A program made the translations under genes and the position numbers. From positions 124,001 to 188,000 of the forward strand of contig NZ_CP108100.1 in NCBI RefSeq assembly GCF_036195045.1: DNA of 64,000 nt, in the 5' to 3' direction. The notes beneath the pieces are model-generated. The model had not been told where the DNA came from and did no database searches. It was given only the letters and a program-made list of their open reading frames with translations. The stretch comes from Streptomyces sp. NBC_00236. Its GTDB lineage: Bacteria; Actinomycetota; Actinomycetes; Streptomycetales; Streptomycetaceae. Below, piece by piece: positions 56,658 to 64,000 of the stretch (the first letter of the stretch is position 1; every line of letters begins with the position of its first letter).

Positions 56658-57629
56658 GTGGGAGCTGTATCCGTACTGAAGGCACGGCCCGCGCGGCCGC
56701 CTTCGCCGCCCGGTAACACCCGGCCCGCCAAGCAGCGGGCCGGCAGGACCCCGACGGGTCCGGGGCGCCGCAGGCAGCGGGCCGGCATGCTGATGGTCGC
56801 ACCCGCCCTGCTGCACGCCGCCCTGTGGATCGGGCTGCCGGTCGTCGCCTCGGTCGTCCTGGCCTTCACGAAGTACGACGTGCTGACGCCGCCGCAGTTC
56901 GTGGGGCTGGACAACTTCAAGGAGATGATGGACGACGCGGTGTTCCGCAAGTCCATCGTCAACACCGTCATCTACACCTTCTTCACCGTGCCGTTCGGCA
57001 TGATGCTGGGTCTGTTGCTGGCGCTCGCCCTGCACACGGGTCTGAAGGCGCGCGGCATCTTCCGTACCGCGATCTTCCTGCCGCAGGTCACCGCCACGGT
57101 GGCGATCGCCCTGGTCTGGCTGTGGATCTACAACCCGGGCAACGGGCTGTTCAACGCCCTCCTCTCGTTCGTCGGGATCGACGGCCCGGCCTGGCTCTCG
57201 TCGACCACCTGGGCGTTGCCCTCGGTGATCCTGGTCGGGGTCTGGCAGGGCATCGGCATGAAGATGCTCATCTACCTGGCCGCGCTCCAGTCCCTGCCGA
57301 GGGAGCTGTACGAGGCGGCGTCGGTGGACGGCGCCTCCAAGGCGCGGCAGTTCTTCTCGATCACCCTGCCGCTGCTGAAGCCGGCCACGTTCTTTGTGCT
57401 CATCACGTCGATGATCAGCGCGTTCCAGTCCTTCGACCAGGTCTACATCCTCACCGAGGGCGGGCCGGCCAACAGCACCACGATGATGACGTACGAGATC
57501 TACAAGTCCGCCTTCCGGGAGTTCCGCGTCGGCTACGCCTGCGCCCAGTCACTGGTGCTGTTCGTCCTGCTGATGGGCTTCACCCTGGTCAACCGGCGGA
57601 TCATGGGAGGCACCCGTGGCCACAACTGA
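56658..57629 (+). CDS. Sugar ABC permease, MalF-like
   Basis: A 323-residue permease with six membrane helices after a basic, proline-rich N-terminus of about 40 residues. It begins LMVAPALLHAALWIGLPVVA and has the cytoplasmic EAA loop ELYEAASVDGASKARQFFSI, which contacts the ATPase. The GTG start at 56658 lies nine bases after the preceding stop. It forms a heterodimer with the next permease. Confidence 0.93.
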   Translation: MGAVSVLKARPARPPSPPGNTRPAKQRAGRTPTGPGRRRQRAGMLMVAPALLHAALWIGLPVVASVVLAFTKYDVLTPPQFVGLDNFKEMMDDAVFRKSIVNTVIYTFFTVPFGMMLGLLLALALHTGLKARGIFRTAIFLPQVTATVAIALVWLWIYNPGNGLFNALLSFVGIDGPAWLSSTTWALPSVILVGVWQGIGMKMLIYLAALQSLPRELYEAASVDGASKARQFFSITLPLLKPATFFVLITSMISAFQSFDQVYILTEGGPANSTTMMTYEIYKSAFREFRVGYACAQSLVLFVLLMGFTLVNRRIMGGTRGHN

Positions 57630-58539
57630 GCTGCACAAGCCCGGGGTCGCGAAGTCGCCCCGCCCCACGGCCAGCCGGAAACCGGTCTCCGCCGGCCGGA
57701 TCGCGCTCTATGTGACGCTGTCCGTGATCTCCCTGCTGATGGTGGTGCCGTTCATCTGGATGGTGCTGACCTCCCTCAAGACTCCGGTGGAGATCGCGTC
57801 GCAGGACGCGGGACTGCTGCCGGAACACTGGGACTTCAACAACTACAGCGAGGCGCTGAAGGCCGCGCCCTTCGCCACGTACGCCCGTAACAGCTTCATC
57901 ATCGCGACCAGCCACACCGTGCTCAACCTGGTGATCGCCTCGATGGCGGGGTACGCGCTGGCCCGGATCCGATTCCGCGGCAGCGAGGTCATCTTCTACC
58001 TCTTCATCGCGGCCCTGATGATCCCGACGTACACCAAGGTGCTGCCCGAGTTCCTGATCGTCCGCTTCATGCCGCTGGCCGGCGGGAACGACCTGTTCGG
58101 CCAGGGCGGCAGCGGCTGGCTCGACACCTGGTGGGCCCTCATCGTGCCCGGTGCGGTCACGCCGTTCGCCGTCTTCCTCTTCCGGCAGTTCTACCTGGAT
58201 CTTCCGGTGGAGCTGGAGGAGGCGGCCAGGCTGGATGGTCTGGGCGAGTTCCGGATCTACGCCCGGATCATGACGCCGCAGGTCAAGCCGGCGCTCATCA
58301 CGGTGGCGCTGCTGACCTTCGAGTCGTCCTGGAACAACTTCCTGTGGCCGCTGCTGGTGACCCGGACGGACAGTCTGCGGGTCATCCAGGTGGGGCTCTC
58401 CGTCTTCAAGACGGAGAACGGCCCCCAGTGGCACTTCCTGATGGCGGGCACCACGCTCGCCACCCTGCCCATGGTCGTTCTCTTCCTGATCGGCCAGCGC
58501 TACTTCGTGCAGGGCTTCGCCACCGCCGGTCTCAAGTGA
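57616..58539 (+). CDS. Sugar ABC permease, MalG-like
   Basis: A 307-residue permease with six helices: ISLLMVVPFIWMVLTSLKTP, NSFIIATSHTVLNLVIASMAG and the EAA loop ELEEAARLDGLGEFRIYARI. Its GTG start at 57616 overlaps the preceding gene by 14 bp. An insert before the EAA loop (residues about 152-175, GGNDLFGQGG) is seen in some family members. Confidence 0.93.
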   Translation: MATTELHKPGVAKSPRPTASRKPVSAGRIALYVTLSVISLLMVVPFIWMVLTSLKTPVEIASQDAGLLPEHWDFNNYSEALKAAPFATYARNSFIIATSHTVLNLVIASMAGYALARIRFRGSEVIFYLFIAALMIPTYTKVLPEFLIVRFMPLAGGNDLFGQGGSGWLDTWWALIVPGAVTPFAVFLFRQFYLDLPVELEEAARLDGLGEFRIYARIMTPQVKPALITVALLTFESSWNNFLWPLLVTRTDSLRVIQVGLSVFKTENGPQWHFLMAGTTLATLPMVVLFLIGQRYFVQGFATAGLK

Positions 58540-58584
58540 CCGGTCCCGGTCCTCAACGGCCGGTTATCGAAAGGGTTACCCCCC

Positions 58585-59349
58585 ATGTCTGCTGATCTCC
58601 AAGGTTCCCGCGCGCTGGTGACCGGGGCGGGCCACGGCATCGGCCGCGCCATCGCCGTCGCCCTGGCCGAGGCCGGCGCCGATGTCGCCGTTCACTACCA
58701 CTCCTCCGCCGACGAGGCCGCGAAGACGGTCTCCGCGATCGAGGCGCTCGGCCGCAAGGCCAAGGCGTTCCAGGCCGACGCGACGGTGACGGCCGAGGTG
58801 GACCGCCTGGTCGAGGAGGCCACCGGATTCCTCGGCGGGCTGGACGTCCTCGTCTGCAACGCCGGTCATCTGATCGGGCGCGCGACCGTCGCCGAGATGT
58901 CCGACGACCACTTCGAGCAGGTCATCGGAACCAATCTGACCTCGACGTTCCGTACGGTGCGGGCGGCCCTGCCGCATCTGAAGGAGTCGTCCGCCGGGCG
59001 CATCATCACCATGTCCTCGCTCGCCGCGCACAACGGCGGCGGCCCCGGCTCGGTCGCCTACGCAGCCGCCAAGGCCGGAATCCGGGGCTTCACCAAGGGG
59101 CTGGCCAAGGAGCTCGGCGGCACCGGCATCACGGTGAACACGGTCGCCCCGGGCTTCATCAAGGGCACCGCCTTCCATGACACGTTCACCGCGCCTGCGG
59201 CGCAGGAGGCGATGGAGGCGGGCATCCCGGTGGGCCGGGCCGGCACGCCCGAGGACGTCGCCACGGCGGTCGTGCACCTGGCCTCCCCCTCGTCCGGCTT
59301 CCTCACCGCGACCACGGTCGACATCGACGGTGGCGTATGGCCGCGTTGA
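58585..59349 (+). CDS. Short-chain dehydrogenase/reductase
   Basis: A 254-residue classical SDR: cofactor motif TGAGHGIG, VCNAGHLIG, catalytic Ser in ITMSSLAAHN, YxxxK as YAAAK, and the end TVDIDGGVWPR. In uronate pathways such enzymes reduce or oxidise unsaturated or keto-uronates, which fits the lyases behind it; the substrate is inferred. The 3' end overlaps the next gene by 13 bp. Confidence 0.92.
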   Translation: MSADLQGSRALVTGAGHGIGRAIAVALAEAGADVAVHYHSSADEAAKTVSAIEALGRKAKAFQADATVTAEVDRLVEEATGFLGGLDVLVCNAGHLIGRATVAEMSDDHFEQVIGTNLTSTFRTVRAALPHLKESSAGRIITMSSLAAHNGGGPGSVAYAAAKAGIRGFTKGLAKELGGTGITVNTVAPGFIKGTAFHDTFTAPAAQEAMEAGIPVGRAGTPEDVATAVVHLASPSSGFLTATTVDIDGGVWPR

Positions 59350-61124
59350 GGCGGATCGCGCGGGAGCGCGGCGGCTGGTGGCACGCGTACGTCTGCCCGG
59401 CGCACGGGGTGGAGCTCGACCACGGCGATGTGCTCGCCGGAGCGTTCCCCGAGGGCGGTGCGCGATGTTCGTACGGCTGCCGGGTGGACAACGAAGCGGT
59501 GCGCGGTGCCTGGCTGGTGCTGTCGCACCAGGCGTGGGCACGGCATCTGCGGGTGCTCGCCCACCGGGGCGAGCATGCCGAGGTGGTGGCGCGGCTGGTG
59601 GAGTACACCGCGCTGTACGAGGAGCTGGCCACCGCTCAGCACGGTGAGGCTCAGGGCTGGATGCTGCGCGGCCGGCTCTTCCACCAGGCGCTGACCGACG
59701 CGATCTGGGCGGTGAACATCGGTCACACCGTCGTGACGCTCGCCGAGCACGGCACGGATGACCTGGCCGGAGTGCTGCCGCTGCTTGACTCCTTGGAGCG
59801 AGCAGCACTCGACGCCCGCGCCGTACTGATCGGCAAGGGACAGCTCGCCTCGAACTACACCGCATGGCTCAACGCCGCGGGCGCCGCCACCGGGCGTGCC
59901 GCCGCGGCGGTACGCGGACAGGAGTGGGACGGGCGCAAGGAGTGGCTGGAGGGCGACAGCGGGCTCTACGCGCATCTGCGGGTCGCGGTCGCCGACGACG
60001 GCTGGGAGTGGGAGGGCAGCACCTACTACCACGGGTTCGTACTGCGGGCTGCGCTGCTGGCGCTGCGGGGCACCGATCCGACAGAGATCCCTGCCGATGT
60101 GGTGGGCGTGCTGGCGGGGATGACGGATGTGCTGGCGGCGATCGCCACGCCGGGCGGGATCCTGCCCGCGCTGCACGACGGGCCCTACCTGCGTGACCCG
60201 CTGGCCCTTGAGTTGCTGGAACTGGTCGCGCTGGCCCAGCAGTTGGTTCCCTCGGGTGCGCTGGACGCCGTCGCTGCGCGGGCCCGCGCCGAACTGGGCG
60301 CCGGCGACGACGGGCTGGACGGGGAGCTGGGCGGCTGGTTCGCGGGGCCACCGCTGCCGGAGCGCCCGGCGCCCGGAGCACTCACGCTGTTCGGTGCCGC
60401 GGGCTACGCGGTGCTCCGCGTCGCGGGCATTCACGCGCTGCTGGACTTCGGCCCGCACGGCGGTTCGCACGGCCACCGCGACAAGCTGTCTCTTTATCTC
60501 TACGGCGATACGACGCCGTGGCAGCCCGATCCGGGCCAGGTGCCGTACGCACACGCCGAGTTCCGTGATCTGTACGCGTCGACCGAGGCCCATCCCGCGT
60601 TCCGCGTGGACGGCCGCGAACAGGCGGAGTGCACGGGGGCGCTGCTCGCCTCGGACGACCGTTCCGTCACCGCCGAGGTGACCACGGCGTACGAGGGTGT
60701 GCGCGCGGTCCGGCGCATCGTGGCGGGCCCCGGCTGTCTGGTGGACCTGCTGACCGTGACGGCCACGGAGTCGCACCGCATCACCGCCCAGTTGCGCCCC
60801 GGCACCGCGCTGGACGTACAGGTGCAGGCGGCGGGCGCGACGCGCACCACGTGGTACGGCGACGAGACGCTGCACGGCTGGCACACGCACCGCGCCAAAG
60901 TCCCGGTGCGTCCGGTGAGCCGGCCGGGTCCTGGCCCGGCGGATGATCCGCAACGCACGCGGACCCGGGTGGACTTCACGGCCGACACCGAGCGGGTCAC
61001 GTTCGCCTCGGTGTACCAGGCGGCATCGGCCGGGCCCGCGGTGACCGACGTACGGCTGGACGCCGACGGGCTGACGGTGCGGCTGGCCGACGGCAGCACC
61101 ACGCGATTCCGGACGGAGGACTGA
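59337..61124 (+). CDS. Heparinase II/III-family polysaccharide lyase-like protein
   Basis: A 595-residue protein with an alpha-helical toroid N-terminal part and a beta-rich C-terminal heparinase II/III domain. The key segment is LLDFGPHGGSHGHRDKLSLY, with the histidines and glycines typical of the family near the active site. No signal peptide is visible, so it may act on imported oligosaccharides. Early cysteines (YVCPAHG, CSYGC) could bind a metal. It begins inside the SDR gene and is translationally coupled to it. Confidence 0.87.
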   Translation: MAALRRIARERGGWWHAYVCPAHGVELDHGDVLAGAFPEGGARCSYGCRVDNEAVRGAWLVLSHQAWARHLRVLAHRGEHAEVVARLVEYTALYEELATAQHGEAQGWMLRGRLFHQALTDAIWAVNIGHTVVTLAEHGTDDLAGVLPLLDSLERAALDARAVLIGKGQLASNYTAWLNAAGAATGRAAAAVRGQEWDGRKEWLEGDSGLYAHLRVAVADDGWEWEGSTYYHGFVLRAALLALRGTDPTEIPADVVGVLAGMTDVLAAIATPGGILPALHDGPYLRDPLALELLELVALAQQLVPSGALDAVAARARAELGAGDDGLDGELGGWFAGPPLPERPAPGALTLFGAAGYAVLRVAGIHALLDFGPHGGSHGHRDKLSLYLYGDTTPWQPDPGQVPYAHAEFRDLYASTEAHPAFRVDGREQAECTGALLASDDRSVTAEVTTAYEGVRAVRRIVAGPGCLVDLLTVTATESHRITAQLRPGTALDVQVQAAGATRTTWYGDETLHGWHTHRAKVPVRPVSRPGPGPADDPQRTRTRVDFTADTERVTFASVYQAASAGPAVTDVRLDADGLTVRLADGSTTRFRTED

Positions 61125-61127
61125 CCC

Positions 61128-63107
61128 TTGTTGCTCTCGGCGACCCCGCCGCCCGGCCCGCGTCCCGCGCAGGAGGTGCGGCTGTACGAGGAGGCCGTCC
61201 GCCACCGCGGGCTGACCCCGCCCCGTACGCACCCCCTGGCCAGCATCACATGGCTCGGCCCCGCCGCCTCCAACCCGGCTCTCGCGTACCTGGTGGGCGG
61301 CGACCCGGCGCATCTGGCGGAGAGCCAGCGCTGGATCGAGGCCGCGGTGCGGCTCCCGCACTGGGGCCGGGCCCATATGCCCGACCACGACCTGGACGCC
61401 GGCTGGCTGCTGCACCATCTGGCCCTGGCGTACCGGTGGATCGGGGACGACCTGCCGGACGGGGTGCGCGCGCTGCTGCGGTACAAGCTGCTGCTCCAGG
61501 GGCGGCGGATGTACGAGTTCGCGGTGGCGAGCGAGGGCCGCTGGTGGTCGTCCTCGTACTGGCAGAACCACAACTGGATCTGTTACGCGGGTCTGGCGAC
61601 GGCAGGGTACGTGCTGGGCAAGGAGGAGTGGACCGAGCGCGCCAAGGACAATCTCGGCACCGTCCTGGACCTGATGCCGGAGGACGGATCGCACGCCGAG
61701 GGCGTCGTCTACTGGCGCTACGGTGTGCCGTTCCTCGCCGCCCACCTGGACCTCCTCAAGGAGGCGGAGGGCATCGACTGGTGGGACAGGGGCGGATTCA
61801 TGTCGCGCACGTTCCGTTACCGGCTGCACCAGACGGCGCCCGGGTTCGCCTTCAACGTCGACCACGGCGACTGCCACGACCGGCGCAGCGGGCACAGCGC
61901 CGGTCTCTACTACCGGCTCGCCGCCCAGTACGCGATCCCGGAGGCCCAGTGGTTGGGCGATCTGGCCTCGGGTGAACTGCTGTGGCCGGAGGCGTCCGAG
62001 AGCGGGGTGCGGCCGGGCATCCTGCCGGAGGCCTACCTCGAATACCTCTGGTACGACCCGTCGGTGCCTGTCGCCCGGCCCACCGGGACGCGGGCGTTCT
62101 TCCCCGATCTCGGGCTGCTGGCCGCACGCACGGGGTGGGACGACGACGCCACGCTGGTGTCGTTCAAGGCCAGCCCCGGTGGCGGCCACCGGGCGTGGGA
62201 GACCGCCGCGAAGCACCGGGCCGAGAAGGGCTGGGACACCCTGAACCAGGGGCACCACCACCCCGATTCGGGTTCGTTCGTGTTCGTTTCGCAGGGTGCG
62301 TTCCTCGCCGTGGACGAGGGTTACAGCAACCGCAAGCGGGCCGCGCACCACAATCTGCTGCTGGTGGACGGGCAGGGGTACGCGGACGAGGACCGGTATC
62401 ACGTGTACCGGGACATCCCCTTCGAGCGGCAGGCCCGGCAGCGCGACGTGCTCGTCTCCGACGACTGCGGGTGGGCGCACGCCACGGCGGAGATCGCCGC
62501 GATGTACGACCCCGGTCTGGGGGTGCGGCGGCTCGACCGGACGCTGGTGTTCACCCCGTCGGGGCGCCTGGTGCTGCTGGACCTCGCCGAGGCGGAGGCG
62601 GCCCGGGAGTGGACGTTCCTGCTCCAGACCGACCGGCCCACCGAGCCGCGGCAGGACGGCAGCCGGCTGATCCGCTCCGGTAAGGCCGCGGCCCGGCTGC
62701 GGCAGTTCGCCCCCGCCGACGGCCGTGTCGTGGGCGAGGTCACCGAGGTGGCGGCCAACCCGACGTCGAGCACGCCGGAACTGCGCCTCACCCGCACGCT
62801 GCACACGCTGCGCTCGACCACGACGCGGTCGGCGGAGGCGCTGTTCCTCACCACGATCGCCCCGGGAACCGACACCCACGCCGCCCGGGTTCCCTGCACC
62901 GAGGGCCAGGGCGTGACCTTCGGGACCGAGACCGTGCTGCTCTCCCCCGTCGCCCGGCGCATCCGCGCCGAAGGGGTCCTCGCCGACGCGGCAGCCGTAC
63001 TGCTCACCGAAGGTGACGCCCCGTACGTCGTGGCGGCGACCCGGCTGGAGCTGGGCGGCAAGGTGCTCCTCGACGTGGCGGAACCGTACACAGGGAAGGT
63101 CGGCTGA
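61128..63107 (+). CDS. Second heparinase II/III-like protein
   Basis: A 659-residue protein: N-terminal toroid (YWQNHNWICYAG is the family tryptophan-asparagine motif; EDGSHAEGVVYWRYG carries the histidine-glutamate pair) and a C-terminal beta-sandwich with LNQGHHHPDSGSFVFVSQG and AAHHNLLLVDGQG, which provide histidines for metal or catalysis. The TTG start at 61128 follows GGAGGA; a second TTG lies at 61131. It differs strongly from its neighbour, so the two probably cut different linkages. Confidence 0.87.
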   Translation: MLLSATPPPGPRPAQEVRLYEEAVRHRGLTPPRTHPLASITWLGPAASNPALAYLVGGDPAHLAESQRWIEAAVRLPHWGRAHMPDHDLDAGWLLHHLALAYRWIGDDLPDGVRALLRYKLLLQGRRMYEFAVASEGRWWSSSYWQNHNWICYAGLATAGYVLGKEEWTERAKDNLGTVLDLMPEDGSHAEGVVYWRYGVPFLAAHLDLLKEAEGIDWWDRGGFMSRTFRYRLHQTAPGFAFNVDHGDCHDRRSGHSAGLYYRLAAQYAIPEAQWLGDLASGELLWPEASESGVRPGILPEAYLEYLWYDPSVPVARPTGTRAFFPDLGLLAARTGWDDDATLVSFKASPGGGHRAWETAAKHRAEKGWDTLNQGHHHPDSGSFVFVSQGAFLAVDEGYSNRKRAAHHNLLLVDGQGYADEDRYHVYRDIPFERQARQRDVLVSDDCGWAHATAEIAAMYDPGLGVRRLDRTLVFTPSGRLVLLDLAEAEAAREWTFLLQTDRPTEPRQDGSRLIRSGKAAARLRQFAPADGRVVGEVTEVAANPTSSTPELRLTRTLHTLRSTTTRSAEALFLTTIAPGTDTHAARVPCTEGQGVTFGTETVLLSPVARRIRAEGVLADAAAVLLTEGDAPYVVAATRLELGGKVLLDVAEPYTGKVG

Positions 63108-63109
63108 TC

Positions 63110-63712
63110 ATGCAGGCAACTCTCTCGTCCGGCTGGCCGACGCTGCTGCGGCGGCTGGAGTTCGTGGCCTACCCGGCCGCGGCCGGAGCCGCGTTCGCCG
63201 TGCTGTCGCTGGGGGTGGTGACCTGGCTGCCCGCGCTCGCCGCGATGGCGCACGGGCTCCAGCGGTGGCGGGCCGATGGGGACAGCCGGACCTTCGTCCA
63301 TACGTTCACGGCCTTCCCGCGCTACTGGCGGGCGCTGTGGCGGCATTCGCTCGTCTCCACGGCGGCCGGAGGCGTCCTGGCGGCCAACATCGTCCATCTG
63401 CTGGGCCGTTCGGAGCCGTGGTCCTTCGTGCTGCTGGCGGCCCAGGTGGGCATCGCGGCCGCCCTGGTCATCCACCATGTGGCGTTCGCGGCCGAGGCCG
63501 GCCGGGCTCCGGGCGGCACGGTCCGCGCCTGGACCCGGGGCGCGCTGGCGCTCGGCTTCGGCTCGGCCGCCCGGGGCACCGCGCTGCTCGGCGCGGTGGT
63601 CTCCGCCGTGCTCCTCTCTCTCGTCGTACCGCTGGGGCCACTGCTGCTCGGCCCGAGCATTCCCGTACTGCTCGCTCTGTCCTTCGCTGATCCCAGGAGG
63701 CACACCCCATGA
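63110..63712 (+). CDS. YesL-like (DUF624) membrane protein
   Basis: A 200-residue protein with about five membrane helices and the DUF624 mark LGVVTWLPALAAMAHGLQRW. YesL-type proteins occur in sugar-uptake operons, for instance with rhamnogalacturonan genes in Bacillus, where their role is unknown. It starts two bases after the previous stop and overlaps the next gene by four bases. Confidence 0.82.
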   Translation: MQATLSSGWPTLLRRLEFVAYPAAAGAAFAVLSLGVVTWLPALAAMAHGLQRWRADGDSRTFVHTFTAFPRYWRALWRHSLVSTAAGGVLAANIVHLLGRSEPWSFVLLAAQVGIAAALVIHHVAFAAEAGRAPGGTVRAWTRGALALGFGSAARGTALLGAVVSAVLLSLVVPLGPLLLGPSIPVLLALSFADPRRHTP

Positions 63713-64000
63713 GCCACGCACTGCGTACCACCCTCGTCGCCGCGCTCGCCGTCGGCGCCCCGCTCGTCTTCCCCCCGCCCGCGGTGGCCGCTGCCACCGC
63801 CACCGCCTACTACGTGTCGCCGTCCGGCAGCGACAGCAACTCCGGTACGTCGGCGGGCTCCCCGCTCGCCACGATCCAGAAGGCGGTCGATCTGGCACCG
63901 ACGGGCGCGGTGGTCAACCTCGCCGCCGGTTCGTACAAGCAGGACGTCGTGACCAAGCGCGCCGGCGTCACGATCACCGGCCCGGCGAACGCCGTGGTGA
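63709..64000 (+). CDS. Secreted right-handed beta-helix protein, truncated by window end
   Basis: Ninety-seven residues are visible. A signal peptide ends near residue 28 (AVAAA). Then comes YYVSPSGSDSNSGTSAGSPL with ATIQKAVDLAPTGAVVNLAAGSY, the usual entry of parallel beta-helix polysaccharide lyases (DUF1565/PL9-like). It would attack the polymer outside the cell and feed the importer. ATG 63709 follows AGGAGG. The enzyme class cannot be fixed without the C-terminal part. Confidence 0.8.
   Translation, partial: MSHALRTTLVAALAVGAPLVFPPPAVAAATATAYYVSPSGSDSNSGTSAGSPLATIQKAVDLAPTGAVVNLAAGSYKQDVVTKRAGVTITGPANAVV

Noticed and set aside
59058..62879. A 1273-codon open frame antisense to the heparinase-like genes
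   Set aside because: It lacks any recognisable domain, is rich in Arg/Gly/Pro as shadow frames are, and runs opposite to well-supported genes.

Overview
The window is a high-GC actinobacterial chromosome segment, almost certainly Streptomyces. Evidence: a WhiE-type spore-pigment polyketide cluster, a two-domain geosmin synthase, an NsdA-like TPR regulator, rare TTA leucine codons in at least two genes, an orphan DUF397 gene, GTG and TTG starts, and sugar ABC importers that lack their own ATPase. The sequence starts inside a photolyase gene and ends inside a secreted beta-helix protein gene. No rRNA, tRNA, CRISPR array or intact transposase gene was seen.

Layout. 0-9 kb: photolyase tail, DUF1275 membrane protein, a pair of cysteine-free ribosomal proteins (L31, L33), a small four-cysteine secreted protein, a PAS/SpoIIE-type phosphatase, an NsdA-like regulator divergent from a phosphotransferase-like gene, and a secreted amidase. 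9-14 kb: geosmin synthase convergent with a GH95 alpha-fucosidase; a DasR-type palindrome lies between amidase and geosmin synthase. 14-22 kb: a MITE-like element, small conserved proteins, an acyl-CoA catabolic operon (crotonase, double DUF35, two thiolase-fold proteins) divergent from an acyl-CoA synthetase, with a 169-bp hairpin between them. 22-31 kb: beta-helix protein, O-methyltransferase, and the spore-pigment cluster with its divergent hydroxylase. 31-44 kb: tandem alpha/beta hydrolase, phenylacetate-CoA ligase with a TetR-type palindrome, two more acyl-CoA ligases, a PvdQ-like acylase, a nitronate monooxygenase, a serine hydrolase, and an HxlR regulator divergent from an epoxide-hydrolase-like gene.

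45.1-53.9 kb reads as a zinc-starvation island. It holds an Opp/Nik/Cnt-type importer behind a near-perfect Zur box, a broken CobW gene interrupted by an IS110 remnant, and two divergent operons encoding cysteine-poor paralogues of S14, L28, L33, L31 and S18 plus a CobW-like protein without a P-loop. A second L33-L31 pair at 1.8-2.3 kb carries a related upstream site. The expected logic is that zinc depletion releases Zur, zinc-free ribosomal proteins replace zinc-binding ones, and the importer brings in metal or a metal-chelator complex.

54.1-64 kb is a polysaccharide utilisation locus. A LacI repressor diverges from an operon encoding a lipoprotein sugar binder, two permeases, a short-chain dehydrogenase, two heparinase II/III-like proteins, a YesL-like membrane protein and a truncated secreted beta-helix protein. 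This suggests uptake and breakdown of a uronic-acid-containing polymer.
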